A DNA stretch of 64,000 nt from Paenibacillus sambharensis (GTDB lineage Bacteria > Bacillota > Bacilli > Paenibacillales > Paenibacillaceae), in the NCBI RefSeq assembly GCF_003233845.1, contig NZ_QKRB01000042.1:1-64000 (forward strand), written 5' to 3'. Position numbers and translations under genes: made by a program. Positions 43,962 to 51,600 of this stretch are shown here, one piece after another (position 1 is the first letter of the stretch; every line of letters starts with the position of its first letter). The notes under the pieces were generated by a model. The model saw only the letters and a list, made by a program, of their open reading frames with translations, was not told the origin of the DNA and searched no databases.

Positions 43962-44050
43962 TACGGCAGCCAGGCGACCTTGGGAGCTGCAGCTTCTTCT
44001 CCGTTAGGCCCGTAGCTTTGCGTCCCAGCCTTTCGGCTGGTTTGCGATTA
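43962..44050 (-). promoter_or_regulatory. c-di-GMP-I (GEMM) riboswitch
   Basis: The minus-strand RNA shows the class I consensus in order: CAAACC, a stem CCAGCC-GAAA-GGCTGG with the GNRA tetraloop, GGGACGCAAAGC, then a GGGCCTAAC segment (tetraloop receptor side), a variable stem and GGTCGCCTGGCTGCCG closing the aptamer. It is followed by a terminator and the cheX gene. Whether the ligand turns expression on or off cannot be told from the sequence. Confidence 0.93.
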
Positions 44051-44214
44051 TCGTTGCTGAATATATTCGTTTGAAGCAAAAGTCCTATTCAAATAGTTCT
44101 TTATACCTCATATTAACACAAGAATGCGACAAATGTCATTGATAATTTTGTAAAATATGCTGGGCAGCCGGAATTATGTGCTGGTCGTGCATCATGAACA
44201 ACACTCTGACTTTA
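44051..44214. other. Intergenic stretch without recognised features
   Basis: Between the riboswitch and the GGT-like gene's operator I find no gene. It should contain the cheX promoter, but I could not assign its hexamers with confidence. Confidence 0.4.
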
Positions 44215-44231
44215 TGTTAGCTAAAATAACA
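44215..44231. promoter_or_regulatory. TGTTA-N7-TAACA palindrome before GGT-like gene
   Basis: TGTTA-GCTAAAA-TAACA, ending 17 bases before the -35 hexamer. The same arms and spacing occur twice upstream of pucR, so this is a likely shared operator. Confidence 0.65.
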
Positions 44232-44248
44232 AAAGCAGTTCCGGCTTG

Positions 44249-44277
44249 TTGAACGCTCTGCCAAACGGTTCTACAAT
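44249..44277 (+). promoter_or_regulatory. Sigma-A promoter of the GGT-chrA unit
   Basis: TTGAAC (44249-44254) and TACAAT (44272-44277), spaced by 17 bases. Transcription would start near 44284, which excludes the in-frame ATGs at 44246 and 44279 and supports the start at 44309. Confidence 0.7.
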
Positions 44278-44308
44278 AATGGCAATTATGCGAAAGGAGG
44301 AGTTAAGG

Positions 44309-45904
44309 ATGCAGAACAGGATGCCTCAGGTGCGGCAGGCAATGGTTGCTTCCCCTCATTATATAGCAAGCGCCGTAGGTGCCTCTATTCTCCACAAAGG
44401 GGGGAACGCCTTCGATGCTGCTGTGGCGGTCAGTGCCGCGCTGGGAGTGGTATACCCCCATATGACGGGGCTGGGCGGTGATGCATTCTTCCTCATGTTC
44501 GAAGCCTCAACGGGGGAGTATGTCGGTTACAACGGCAGCGGAAGGTCTGGAAGCAGGGCGGTCCCCGGCTGGTATGCGGATAAAGGAATGAGCCGAATTC
44601 CTGCACGGGGGATCGATAGTGTCGTTACAGTGCCCGGGATGGCTGATGCCTGGTGGGAGGTTTGGTCGCGCTACGGGAAGCTGCCGTGGGAGGATTTAAT
44701 TGAGCCAGCAGTACGTTATGCGGAGGACGGTTACCCGGTTTCCGCAAATTTGGCGGAATGGCTTAAGAAGGATGAGGAGCTTATTCTTTTAGACGGTAAT
44801 ATGAGAAGGACCTATTCGCAGAATGGACGTGTATATCAGGAGTCAGAGCAACTGCGGCAGAAGGAGCTTGCCGGATCGCTGCGGATGCTCCAGAGAGGAG
44901 GCGGGAGGGTATTTTATGAAGGCGACCTAATGCAGCGGATCACGACAGCGATGGGGCATGTCGGCGGTTTGTTAATGCCGGAGGACTTCCTGTGCCATCA
45001 TGGTGAATGGGTAAAGCCGATAAGCACGGAATACCGCGGGAGAACCGTCTATCAGATGCCGCCGAACTCTCAGGGCTTCAGTCTGCTCATGATGCTGAAT
45101 ATGCTTGAAAATACCGAGCTCAGGCATATCCCCCGCCGCTCAGCGGCCTTTTACCATCTGGTGACGGAAGTGGTTAAGAAGGCCTTTCACGACCGTGACG
45201 CTTACTTGACGGACCCGGATTTTCGTCACATCCCGCTTGAACAGCTGCTGTCACGGGAATATGCCGAGCAGCTGTGGAAGCAGGTCTGCCTGCTGCCGCC
45301 GCAGGCGGACCCGTTTCTCTCACAGGCGAGCGGTCAGGACACAGCCTATGCGGCGGTGGTAGATGAGGAAGGAAACGCTGTTTCGTTTATCCAAAGCTTA
45401 TATTTTGACTTCGGATCGGCTTACATAGCAGGTGATACAGGGATTGTGATGCAGAACAGAGGCTGCTATTTCTCGCTTGACCCGGCTGCGCCGAATGCAC
45501 TGGAGCCTAACAAGCGCAGTTTTCATACGCTTATGCCTGGAATGGTTGCGGACCAAGGTCGTCCCTGTCTTCTTCTGGGGACACAGGGGGGTGAAGGGCA
45601 GCCACAGACCCAGCTGTCTGTGCTGACCGGTGTCTTCGACTACGGGTTGACGGCACAAGAAGCGGTGTCGCTTCCGCGATGGGTTTATGGCAGGACATGG
45701 GGGGAGGACAGCGATACGCTCAAGCTGGAAGGCCGGTGCGGCAGCGAAACGGCAGCTGAGCTCAGGGCTATCGGCCATCAGGTAGATATGCTTCGCGATT
45801 GGGATGGTGTAATGGGGCAGGCACAGGCAATCAGCATCAGCCGGGAAGGCGTGATCAGCGGAGCGGCGGATCCGCGCGGCGACGGTTCGGTAATAGGCTG
45901 GTAA
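44309..45904 (+). CDS. Gamma-glutamyltransferase family protein
   Basis: A 531-residue Ntn-hydrolase of the gamma-glutamyltransferase family. Support: AMVASPHYIASAVGASIL, GGNAFDAAVAVSAALGVVYP, the autoprocessing/nucleophile region GQDTAYAAVVDEEG (Thr as N-terminal nucleophile) and, in the small subunit, LGTQGGEGQPQTQ. The DTAY in place of the common DTTH/DTVH marks it as a divergent YwrD-like member. No signal peptide. It is first in the purine locus and carries the same palindrome as pucR, so a role in that pathway is likely though unknown. Confidence 0.9.
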   Translation: MQNRMPQVRQAMVASPHYIASAVGASILHKGGNAFDAAVAVSAALGVVYPHMTGLGGDAFFLMFEASTGEYVGYNGSGRSGSRAVPGWYADKGMSRIPARGIDSVVTVPGMADAWWEVWSRYGKLPWEDLIEPAVRYAEDGYPVSANLAEWLKKDEELILLDGNMRRTYSQNGRVYQESEQLRQKELAGSLRMLQRGGGRVFYEGDLMQRITTAMGHVGGLLMPEDFLCHHGEWVKPISTEYRGRTVYQMPPNSQGFSLLMMLNMLENTELRHIPRRSAAFYHLVTEVVKKAFHDRDAYLTDPDFRHIPLEQLLSREYAEQLWKQVCLLPPQADPFLSQASGQDTAYAAVVDEEGNAVSFIQSLYFDFGSAYIAGDTGIVMQNRGCYFSLDPAAPNALEPNKRSFHTLMPGMVADQGRPCLLLGTQGGEGQPQTQLSVLTGVFDYGLTAQEAVSLPRWVYGRTWGEDSDTLKLEGRCGSETAAELRAIGHQVDMLRDWDGVMGQAQAISISREGVISGAADPRGDGSVIGW

Positions 45905-45915
45905 GAGAGGAAGAG

Positions 45916-46470
45916 GTGACCGGTTTGAAGCTATGGGACTTATTCATGGCCTTTGGCACGGCAACGATGCTTGGATACGGAGGAGGCCCAGCGATTATTC
46001 CGCTGTACGAGAATCAGGTGGTAACGCGGTATGAATGGATGAATACGGATGAATTTGGTAAAGCGCTCGCCTTCGGCAATGCGCTTCCTGGTCCAATAGC
46101 GACCAAGCTTGCTGCGTATATAGGTTTTAAGGTGGCGGGCTATGCAGGTGCGGCTGTCGCCCTGACAGCGGTCGTCCTGCCTACAGCCATTGTCATGATC
46201 CTGCTCGCTGGTGTCATGCTGAAGCTGTCGAATAACCCTTTTGTACGTGGAATGATCCGGGGTATCCAGCCGGTCATCTTCGTCATGATGGCTATGCTTG
46301 CTTATGATTTTGTAAAATATGCGATTCAGCCAATTGCAGGGCCGGTGCCTTTCCTGCCGCTGCTTATCGCAGCCGGCTTCTTTGTCCTGGTCCACTATTA
46401 TCACCTTAATGCCGTGTGGGGTATAATCGGAGCCCTAATCGTCGGTGCTCTGTTTATGAGAGGGGGCTAA
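45916..46470 (+). CDS. Half-size CHR-family (ChrA-like) transporter
   Basis: A roughly 185-residue single-domain CHR protein with about five helices. The family motifs are FGTATMLGYGGGPAIIPLYE and FGNALPGPIATKLAAYIGF. Short CHR proteins usually come as pairs of genes; here only one is present. Chromate export is known for the family, but this copy lies in a purine catabolism cluster with no purine permease, so it may move another anion. The start is GTG 45916 or TTG 45925, both near GAGGAAGAGG; it is 11 bases after the GGT-like gene. Confidence 0.85.
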   Translation: MTGLKLWDLFMAFGTATMLGYGGGPAIIPLYENQVVTRYEWMNTDEFGKALAFGNALPGPIATKLAAYIGFKVAGYAGAAVALTAVVLPTAIVMILLAGVMLKLSNNPFVRGMIRGIQPVIFVMMAMLAYDFVKYAIQPIAGPVPFLPLLIAAGFFVLVHYYHLNAVWGIIGALIVGALFMRGG

Positions 46471-46502
46471 ATGTCAGATTCATGGTATGATATTCGACTA
46501 TT

Positions 46503-46519
46503 TGTTATATTATCTAACA
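46503..46519. promoter_or_regulatory. TGTTA-N7-TAACA palindrome, distal to pucR
   Basis: TGTTA-TATTATC-TAACA, centred 51 bases (about five helical turns) upstream of an identical-architecture site at 46554. Confidence 0.68.
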
Positions 46520-46553
46520 TTGTTATTGATTTCTGAATATTTCGGCATTACAA

Positions 46554-46570
46554 TGTTATATATTCTAACA
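46554..46570. promoter_or_regulatory. TGTTA-N7-TAACA palindrome, proximal to pucR
   Basis: TGTTA-TATATTC-TAACA; the arms extend to AATGTTA/TAACATT. It ends 48 bases before the pucR start codon, fitting autoregulation. Confidence 0.7.
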
Positions 46571-46618
46571 TTAGAGCGAAACGGGCACTGAAGTCCGTTA
46601 TTCACCGGAGGGAACGCC

Positions 46619-48229
46619 ATGAATATGACAGTCGAGCAGGCCATGAATGTATACCCGTTATCGGAAGGGAAGCTGATTGCGGGATCGGCGGGGAAACACC
46701 GGATCGTTAAAGCGGTAAATGTGATGGATGCGCCGGATATTACGGATTGGGTCAAAGAGGGTGAGATGCTATTTACCACGGCTTATTTGATTAAGGACCG
46801 GCCTTCTGAGGCGGCAAAGCTACTCTCCAAGCTGGATCAGTGCGGCTCTGCAGCACTCGGCATCAAGCTCGGCCGCTTCTGGGACAGTGTTCCTGCTGAA
46901 CTGATCGCGATAGCCGATGATCTGGGCTTCCCCTTGATAGAGCTGCCTTACCAATTCACTTTTTCCGACCAGATGAATGGACTGTTCCGGGAGGAACTGA
47001 AGCGCAGCACGGATGCGCTTCAGCTGCTGCTCGATAAGCAGGTCAGGCTGATGCGGTTTGCACTGCATTTTGATCATATCCGGGACTTGTTTGAGGCGGT
47101 GGAGGAAGTTGTGGGCGACAAGATGGCAGTTATCGGATCGCGCGGACAAATGCTCTATAACACATCGGGACTGAGCGATGAAGAACTGCTGGATAAGAGG
47201 CCTTGGTCGCTGAGCCACCAATGGATGAAGCATGGTGCCTGGCAGGCGTTCCGGGTTCCGCTGATGCGGCAGTCACAATGCTCCGGCTTCGTGATGTTTT
47301 TCAATTCCGGGCCGTTTCATATGACGATTGAAGAAAGTTTATATATGCAGGCAGCTGAACTGATCGCCTTTCATATGAATGTTAATTATGAAGACTATTT
47401 CGAAATGTCCGTTCAACGGGATTTCGGATTGCTGGTGAAGCGGTGCATTAAGAATGGTCTCCCTGTAGAAACACTGCAGGAATATGCAGACAGGTGGGAG
47501 CTGGACATATTTGCCCAGCCTTACCGGTGTGTACTGTCTGGTTTCGGTCGTGATGAAAATCCCGTGGAGCGTGCGGGGCGGCTGGAGGATCTGAAGCTGG
47601 ATCTGTTAAGCCATACGAGAGTGCAGCACCTGAAGGGGCTCCATATTGTGCTGGAGGAAGGTGTTCTGTCCCTGTTTCCGGACCCTGGAACGGCTGGCGG
47701 GGAAAGGATCGGAGAAGCACTGGAAGCGTGCTTTGACGGAATGAAGAGAGGGAAGGGAGCAGACCTTCGCTCTGTAATCAGCGGGCGCAGGAAGACAGCG
47801 GCCGGGCTGCTGGAGGCCTATGATGAGTGCCTGGAATGCCGCAGACTGTCGGTGGACTGGGGAATTGCCGGGCGGATCGTCAAATACGACACGATGGATC
47901 TGGGTTACGTGTTTGAGAGTGTGCCGTTTGAGCGGATGCAGATGTTCTGTCAGCGGTGGCTCGGCGGTCTGCTCGGCAAGGACCCGGATTATGCGCAGGA
48001 GATGCTGCGCACGCTGGAGACTTATCTGGAATGTGACGGCCAGTTGAATGAGACAGCCAAGAAACTGTATATCCACCGTAATACTGCGACTTACCGGATC
48101 GAGAAGCTTGGGGAGCTGCTGGATGTGGATTTCAAGAAAGTGAACGATTTGCTGAGACTGAAGATCGCATTTATGTTCCGCAGAATACTTGCCAGGGAGC
48201 GGCTGGCGGCAGGCGGCTGCACCCGGTAG
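46619..48229 (+). CDS. pucR: PucR family purine catabolism regulator
   Basis: A 536-residue regulator with the PucR N-terminal domain (TVEQAMNVYPLSEGKLIAGS, then VNVMDAPDITDWVKEGEMLF), a central GAF-like/GGDEF-like region and the C-terminal CdaR-type helix-turn-helix (ETAKKLYIHRNTATYRIEKL). In B. subtilis PucR activates or represses puc genes in response to allantoin-pathway metabolites and nitrogen shortage. GGAGGG stands 7 bases before ATG 46619. Two palindromes lie upstream. I found no match to the B. subtilis PucR box nearby. Confidence 0.95.
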   Translation: MNMTVEQAMNVYPLSEGKLIAGSAGKHRIVKAVNVMDAPDITDWVKEGEMLFTTAYLIKDRPSEAAKLLSKLDQCGSAALGIKLGRFWDSVPAELIAIADDLGFPLIELPYQFTFSDQMNGLFREELKRSTDALQLLLDKQVRLMRFALHFDHIRDLFEAVEEVVGDKMAVIGSRGQMLYNTSGLSDEELLDKRPWSLSHQWMKHGAWQAFRVPLMRQSQCSGFVMFFNSGPFHMTIEESLYMQAAELIAFHMNVNYEDYFEMSVQRDFGLLVKRCIKNGLPVETLQEYADRWELDIFAQPYRCVLSGFGRDENPVERAGRLEDLKLDLLSHTRVQHLKGLHIVLEEGVLSLFPDPGTAGGERIGEALEACFDGMKRGKGADLRSVISGRRKTAAGLLEAYDECLECRRLSVDWGIAGRIVKYDTMDLGYVFESVPFERMQMFCQRWLGGLLGKDPDYAQEMLRTLETYLECDGQLNETAKKLYIHRNTATYRIEKLGELLDVDFKKVNDLLRLKIAFMFRRILARERLAAGGCTR

Positions 48230-48257
48230 ATGCGGAAGACCATCGGGAGGTTCGCAT

Positions 48258-49580
48258 ATGGGAACGCTGCTTATTAGAGATGCAGTAGTCGTGACTATGA
48301 ATGGGCGGGATGAGATCATCCGCGGAGATGTATTAATTGAAGGGAACCGGATTGCCAAGGTTGGAAGTGACTTGGAAGATTCGGCAGACCGGGTCATAGA
48401 AGCTGGGGGAAGGGTGCTGCTTCCCGGTTTCGTGCAAACGCATATCCATCTTTGTCAAACACTGTTTCGCGGGCGGGCGGATGACCTGGAGCTGATTGAC
48501 TGGCTTCGGGAACGTGTTTGGCCGCTTGAGGCGGCACATAACGAGGAGTCTGTTTATTATTCGGCGCTGCTCGGCATTGGCGAGCTTATTCGCAGCGGGA
48601 CGACCACAATACTGGATATGGAGACGGTCCATCATACGGAGTCAGCGTTTCAGGCCATCGCAGAGAGCGGAATTCGAGCTTTGTCCGGCAAGGTTATGAT
48701 GGACCATGGGTCGGAGGTGCCGGCTGCGCTTCAGGAGAACACACAGCAGTCCCTGGAGGAGAGTGTCAGGCTGCTCGAGAAGTGGCATGGTGCTGAAGGC
48801 GGCCGCATCTCCTACGCATTTTGTCCGAGGTTTGTAGTTTCTTGTACCGAAGAGCTGCTGACCGGTGTCAGGGATTTGTCCCGGCAGTATGGAGTCAAGG
48901 TTCATACGCACGCTTCGGAAAACAAAGGAGAAATTGCAATCGTTGAGGCTGAGAGAGGCATGCGGAACGTGGTCTATCTCGATCATATCGGCCTTGCGAG
49001 CCCTGATTTGATTCTGGCACACAGCATATGGCTCGATGATGAGGAGAAGCGTATTATCCGGGAACGGGGAGTGAAAGTTACGCATTGTCCGGGCTCCAAC
49101 CTGAAGCTGGCCTCAGGCATCGCGGAAATACCCGAGCTTATGAGCCTGGGTGTACCAGTCGGAATCGGGGCTGATGGCGCTCCCTGCAACAACAATCTGG
49201 ATATGTTCCAGGAAATGCGGCTGACGGCTTATATACAGAAGGTGAAGCACGGGCCTACTGTCATGAACGCGAGAACGGTGCTTCGCATGGCTACTATGGG
49301 CGGGGCTCAGGTGCTGGGAATGGAGGACAAAATCGGAAGCGTGGAGGCCGGCAAGCTGGCGGACCTGCAGCTTCTTGACTTGGAGAACTTCCATGTTTAC
49401 CCATCCTACGATGCGGATTGGTATTCGAGGATTGTATATGCTGCGACCCGAGGGGATGTTGACACTGTTATTATTGACGGGCGGGTGGTTATGGAGGGCG
49501 GGATAGTGCGGACGGTCAATCGTTCGAGTGTTCTCAAGGGAGCTGACCGAAGTCTTAGGCAGCTGCTGGAACGAATATAG
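48258..49580 (+). CDS. TRZ/ATZ-type amidohydrolase, purine deaminase
   Basis: A 440-residue metal-dependent amidohydrolase. Metal ligands: QTHIHLCQTLFRGRADDLEL (HxH), VHTHASENKGEI (His), ILAHSIWLDDEE (His) and GIGADGAPCNNNLDMFQEMR (Asp). It resembles 5'-deoxyadenosine/S-adenosylhomocysteine deaminases and guanine or 8-oxoguanine deaminases. In this locus, guanine to xanthine is the expected reaction. The ATG at 48258 follows GGGAGG. It begins the run deaminase-pucA-pucB, 28 bases after pucR. Confidence 0.88.
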   Translation: MGTLLIRDAVVVTMNGRDEIIRGDVLIEGNRIAKVGSDLEDSADRVIEAGGRVLLPGFVQTHIHLCQTLFRGRADDLELIDWLRERVWPLEAAHNEESVYYSALLGIGELIRSGTTTILDMETVHHTESAFQAIAESGIRALSGKVMMDHGSEVPAALQENTQQSLEESVRLLEKWHGAEGGRISYAFCPRFVVSCTEELLTGVRDLSRQYGVKVHTHASENKGEIAIVEAERGMRNVVYLDHIGLASPDLILAHSIWLDDEEKRIIRERGVKVTHCPGSNLKLASGIAEIPELMSLGVPVGIGADGAPCNNNLDMFQEMRLTAYIQKVKHGPTVMNARTVLRMATMGGAQVLGMEDKIGSVEAGKLADLQLLDLENFHVYPSYDADWYSRIVYAATRGDVDTVIIDGRVVMEGGIVRTVNRSSVLKGADRSLRQLLERI

Positions 49581-49595
49581 GAAGGAGGCGGCGGC

Positions 49596-50657
49596 ATGGA
49601 TGGACTTAAGGTTCTGGAATGTTCAGCCGAATTGAAGCAGCCTGCGGTGATGGCGACGATTGTTCGGGCAGTTGGGCATTCTTACCGGAAGGAAGGTGCC
49701 AGCATGCTGCTTCTTCAGGATGGAACCCGTGTTGGCAGTATCAGTCCCGGCTGCCTGGAACAGGATCTGCGGGAAAGAGTGCAGGCTGTACTTGCAGCGG
49801 GGATTCCATGTCATGTTGTTTATAATATGAACCCGGACGAGGATGTTTTATGGGGGGAAGCGGTTGGCTGCGGCGGAGCGCTTACCGTTCTGCTTGAGCC
49901 GGTTGCGGGAGAGCTTCATGGGCGTCTGCAGCGAGCGTCCGATGTTGTGAGCAAGGGACTGCCGGTCAGGCTAATGCGGCGTGCGAGTGTACAATCCAAT
50001 GATATCCGATATTCGCTTGCCGTCGGTGAGCCTGCCCTGCGCAGCTGTTCCGCTGACCCGGGCTTCAGACGAGGTATGCCGGAGGGTATGCCTCTTCTTG
50101 ATACGCTATGGATGCCGAGGGAGCGGTTGATCATCTTCGGCGGCGGGGATGACACGGTGCCGATGAGCGAGGCGGCGCAGCGGATTGGTTTTCGGGTTAT
50201 CGTTGCTGACTGGCGAGAGAGTGTGCTGCAGCTGCGACAGGTTAGAGGGGAGGAGCTGGCGTCTGGTTCACCAAGAGAAATTGCTCATGCCATCGGGGTC
50301 TGTCCGCGTGATTATATTCTAATTTGCAGTCATAATTTAGCTCGCGACAAGGAAATGCTTGCAGAAATGCTCAGTCACAATCCGCATTACATCGGCCTGC
50401 TTGGCTCTGCCAAGAGGGTGGGCTTGCTCCTGGATGGCTTGAAGGTCCGGCGTCAAGTAGTCCACGCACCGGTCGGATTGTTGATTGGAGCGGAAGGAGC
50501 AGAGGAAATAGCGGTCAGTATCGCGGCTGAACTGGTTTCTGTACGTTCGGCTTTCCGCAGATCGATGCGGAAGGGGGGTGAACGGTTTGAAGGCGGGAGG
50601 CTTGTATCTGGCGGCAGGCTCGGCACGCAGAATGGGGGTATCCAAGCTGCACGCTGA
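49596..50657 (+). CDS. pucA: XdhC-like molybdenum cofactor insertion protein
   Basis: A 353-residue XdhC/CoxI family protein, required to insert (sulfurated) molybdenum cofactor into xanthine dehydrogenase. The N-terminal domain shows MATIVRAVGHSYRKEGASML and SPGCLEQDLRERV, and the Rossmann C-terminal half has LIIFGGGDDTVPMSEAAQRI and YIGLLGSAKRVGLL. GGAAGGAGG precedes the ATG, 15 bases after the deaminase. pucB starts within its 3' end. Confidence 0.93.
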   Translation: MDGLKVLECSAELKQPAVMATIVRAVGHSYRKEGASMLLLQDGTRVGSISPGCLEQDLRERVQAVLAAGIPCHVVYNMNPDEDVLWGEAVGCGGALTVLLEPVAGELHGRLQRASDVVSKGLPVRLMRRASVQSNDIRYSLAVGEPALRSCSADPGFRRGMPEGMPLLDTLWMPRERLIIFGGGDDTVPMSEAAQRIGFRVIVADWRESVLQLRQVRGEELASGSPREIAHAIGVCPRDYILICSHNLARDKEMLAEMLSHNPHYIGLLGSAKRVGLLLDGLKVRRQVVHAPVGLLIGAEGAEEIAVSIAAELVSVRSAFRRSMRKGGERFEGGRLVSGGRLGTQNGGIQAAR

Positions 50658-51222
50658 CCTGGTGGAAGGCTTACCTCTTGGTTCTCTGGCGCTCAAGACG
50701 TTGTTGGAGAAATGGCAGGGTCCGGCAGCTGTAGTCGTCAAGCCTGAGGATGACAGGGGATGGGTTCCTCGAGAGTGCGGATTAGAGTCAGGGGCATTTA
50801 CCTTCGTGGAATGTAAGGATGCTTCTTCCGGAATCGGCCATTCCATTCGCGCGGGAATGGAATGGCTGCTTGGTAGACAGGGAGGCCATGAACTGGAAGC
50901 GGTGCTTGTCATGCTTGCGGATCAGCCGTTCATCCGAAGAGATACGCTGCAGAATTACCTGGATAGGCTGGACTCCGATCCGGCACTGGATTATGTTGCG
51001 GGCTGCTATCAGGGGCAAATGATGCCGCCCGTGCTCTGGGGCGGGCGGTGCTTCCCCGAGCTCATGAAGCTTCATGGAGATGAGGGTGCCAGACGGCTGC
51101 TGACTTCGGGAAGGTGGAATGGCAGCCGGGTTGAACTGGAGTCGCATGAGGCGCTCGACGTGGATACACCGGAACAGCTTGACGCTGCCCGTGTTTGGTG
51201 GGCGCAAAGGGGAATGGGCTAA
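50587..51222 (+). CDS. pucB: MobA-like nucleotidyltransferase
   Basis: A 211-residue nucleotidyltransferase of the MobA/MocA type, which adds a nucleotide (CMP in MocA) to the molybdenum cofactor for xanthine dehydrogenase. Features are LYLAAGSARRMGVSK (nucleotide loop GxxRRMG-K) and VLVMLADQPFIRRDTL with the conserved DQP. The start is TTG 50587, after AAGGGGGG; GTG 50578 lies in that site. It overlaps pucA by 71 bases, implying coupled translation. Confidence 0.88.
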   Translation: MKAGGLYLAAGSARRMGVSKLHADLVEGLPLGSLALKTLLEKWQGPAAVVVKPEDDRGWVPRECGLESGAFTFVECKDASSGIGHSIRAGMEWLLGRQGGHELEAVLVMLADQPFIRRDTLQNYLDRLDSDPALDYVAGCYQGQMMPPVLWGGRCFPELMKLHGDEGARRLLTSGRWNGSRVELESHEALDVDTPEQLDAARVWWAQRGMG

Positions 51223-51362
51223 GGGTGCTGTCATGTGCGAACGGAGCAAAAAAATTTTAGGCAAATGATGTCATATTTTCGGTAGATTTAGTATCATATG
51301 AAGCCGATTCATGCATCGCAAACAAGAAATAGAGATGAAATTTATTGTTTTTCACAAATCTG

Positions 51363-51379
51363 TGTCATTTAAGTTGACG
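51363..51379. promoter_or_regulatory. Weak variant of the 5-7-5 palindrome before pucC
   Basis: TGTCA-TTTAAGT-TGACG has the same 5-7-5 spacing as the TGTTA-N7-TAACA sites, with matched changes in both arms and one mismatch. It overlaps the -35 hexamer of the pucC promoter, where a repressor would compete with polymerase. Confidence 0.35.
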
Positions 51380-51402
51380 TAAACGGTCTCTGAACATATA
51401 GT
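51374..51402 (+). promoter_or_regulatory. Sigma-A promoter of pucCDE
   Basis: TTGACG (51374-51379) and TATAGT (51397-51402) with 17 bases between. Transcription would start near 51409, leaving a leader of about 190 bases before pucC. Confidence 0.75.
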
Positions 51403-51408
51403 AGTGCA

Positions 51409-51600
51409 ATATTACACGGCTCCTTGATCCTCCTGCATTCGCTATCCAGGTATCGCTGAGCTGGGTGCACTTAAATGAGGAGAAGCATTCCAATATACCG
51501 TGCTGTATGCGGATAGGCCTTCGGTTTCGAAGCGGCTTGCGGAAGGATGCTGAAAGACCGGTGATACAGTGTCTAGCGAATATTGAAGGGGGGTGCTTGC
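51409..51600 (+). promoter_or_regulatory. Long structured leader of pucC
   Basis: The leader includes CTTCG-GTTT-CGAAG within a larger stem, and GCATTCC with GGATGC, but no aptamer I can name: it does not match purine or MoCo riboswitch patterns as I remember them. The upstream part 51223-51362 holds no gene. Regulation by attenuation is a possibility. Confidence 0.4.

Noticed and set aside
47606-48397. 263-codon antisense frame over pucR and the deaminase start
   Set aside because: Covers parts of two real genes without its own start signal.
51223-51409. B. subtilis-type PucR box (WWWCNTTGGTTAA)
   Set aside because: No convincing match before pucC, pucR or the GGT-like gene.
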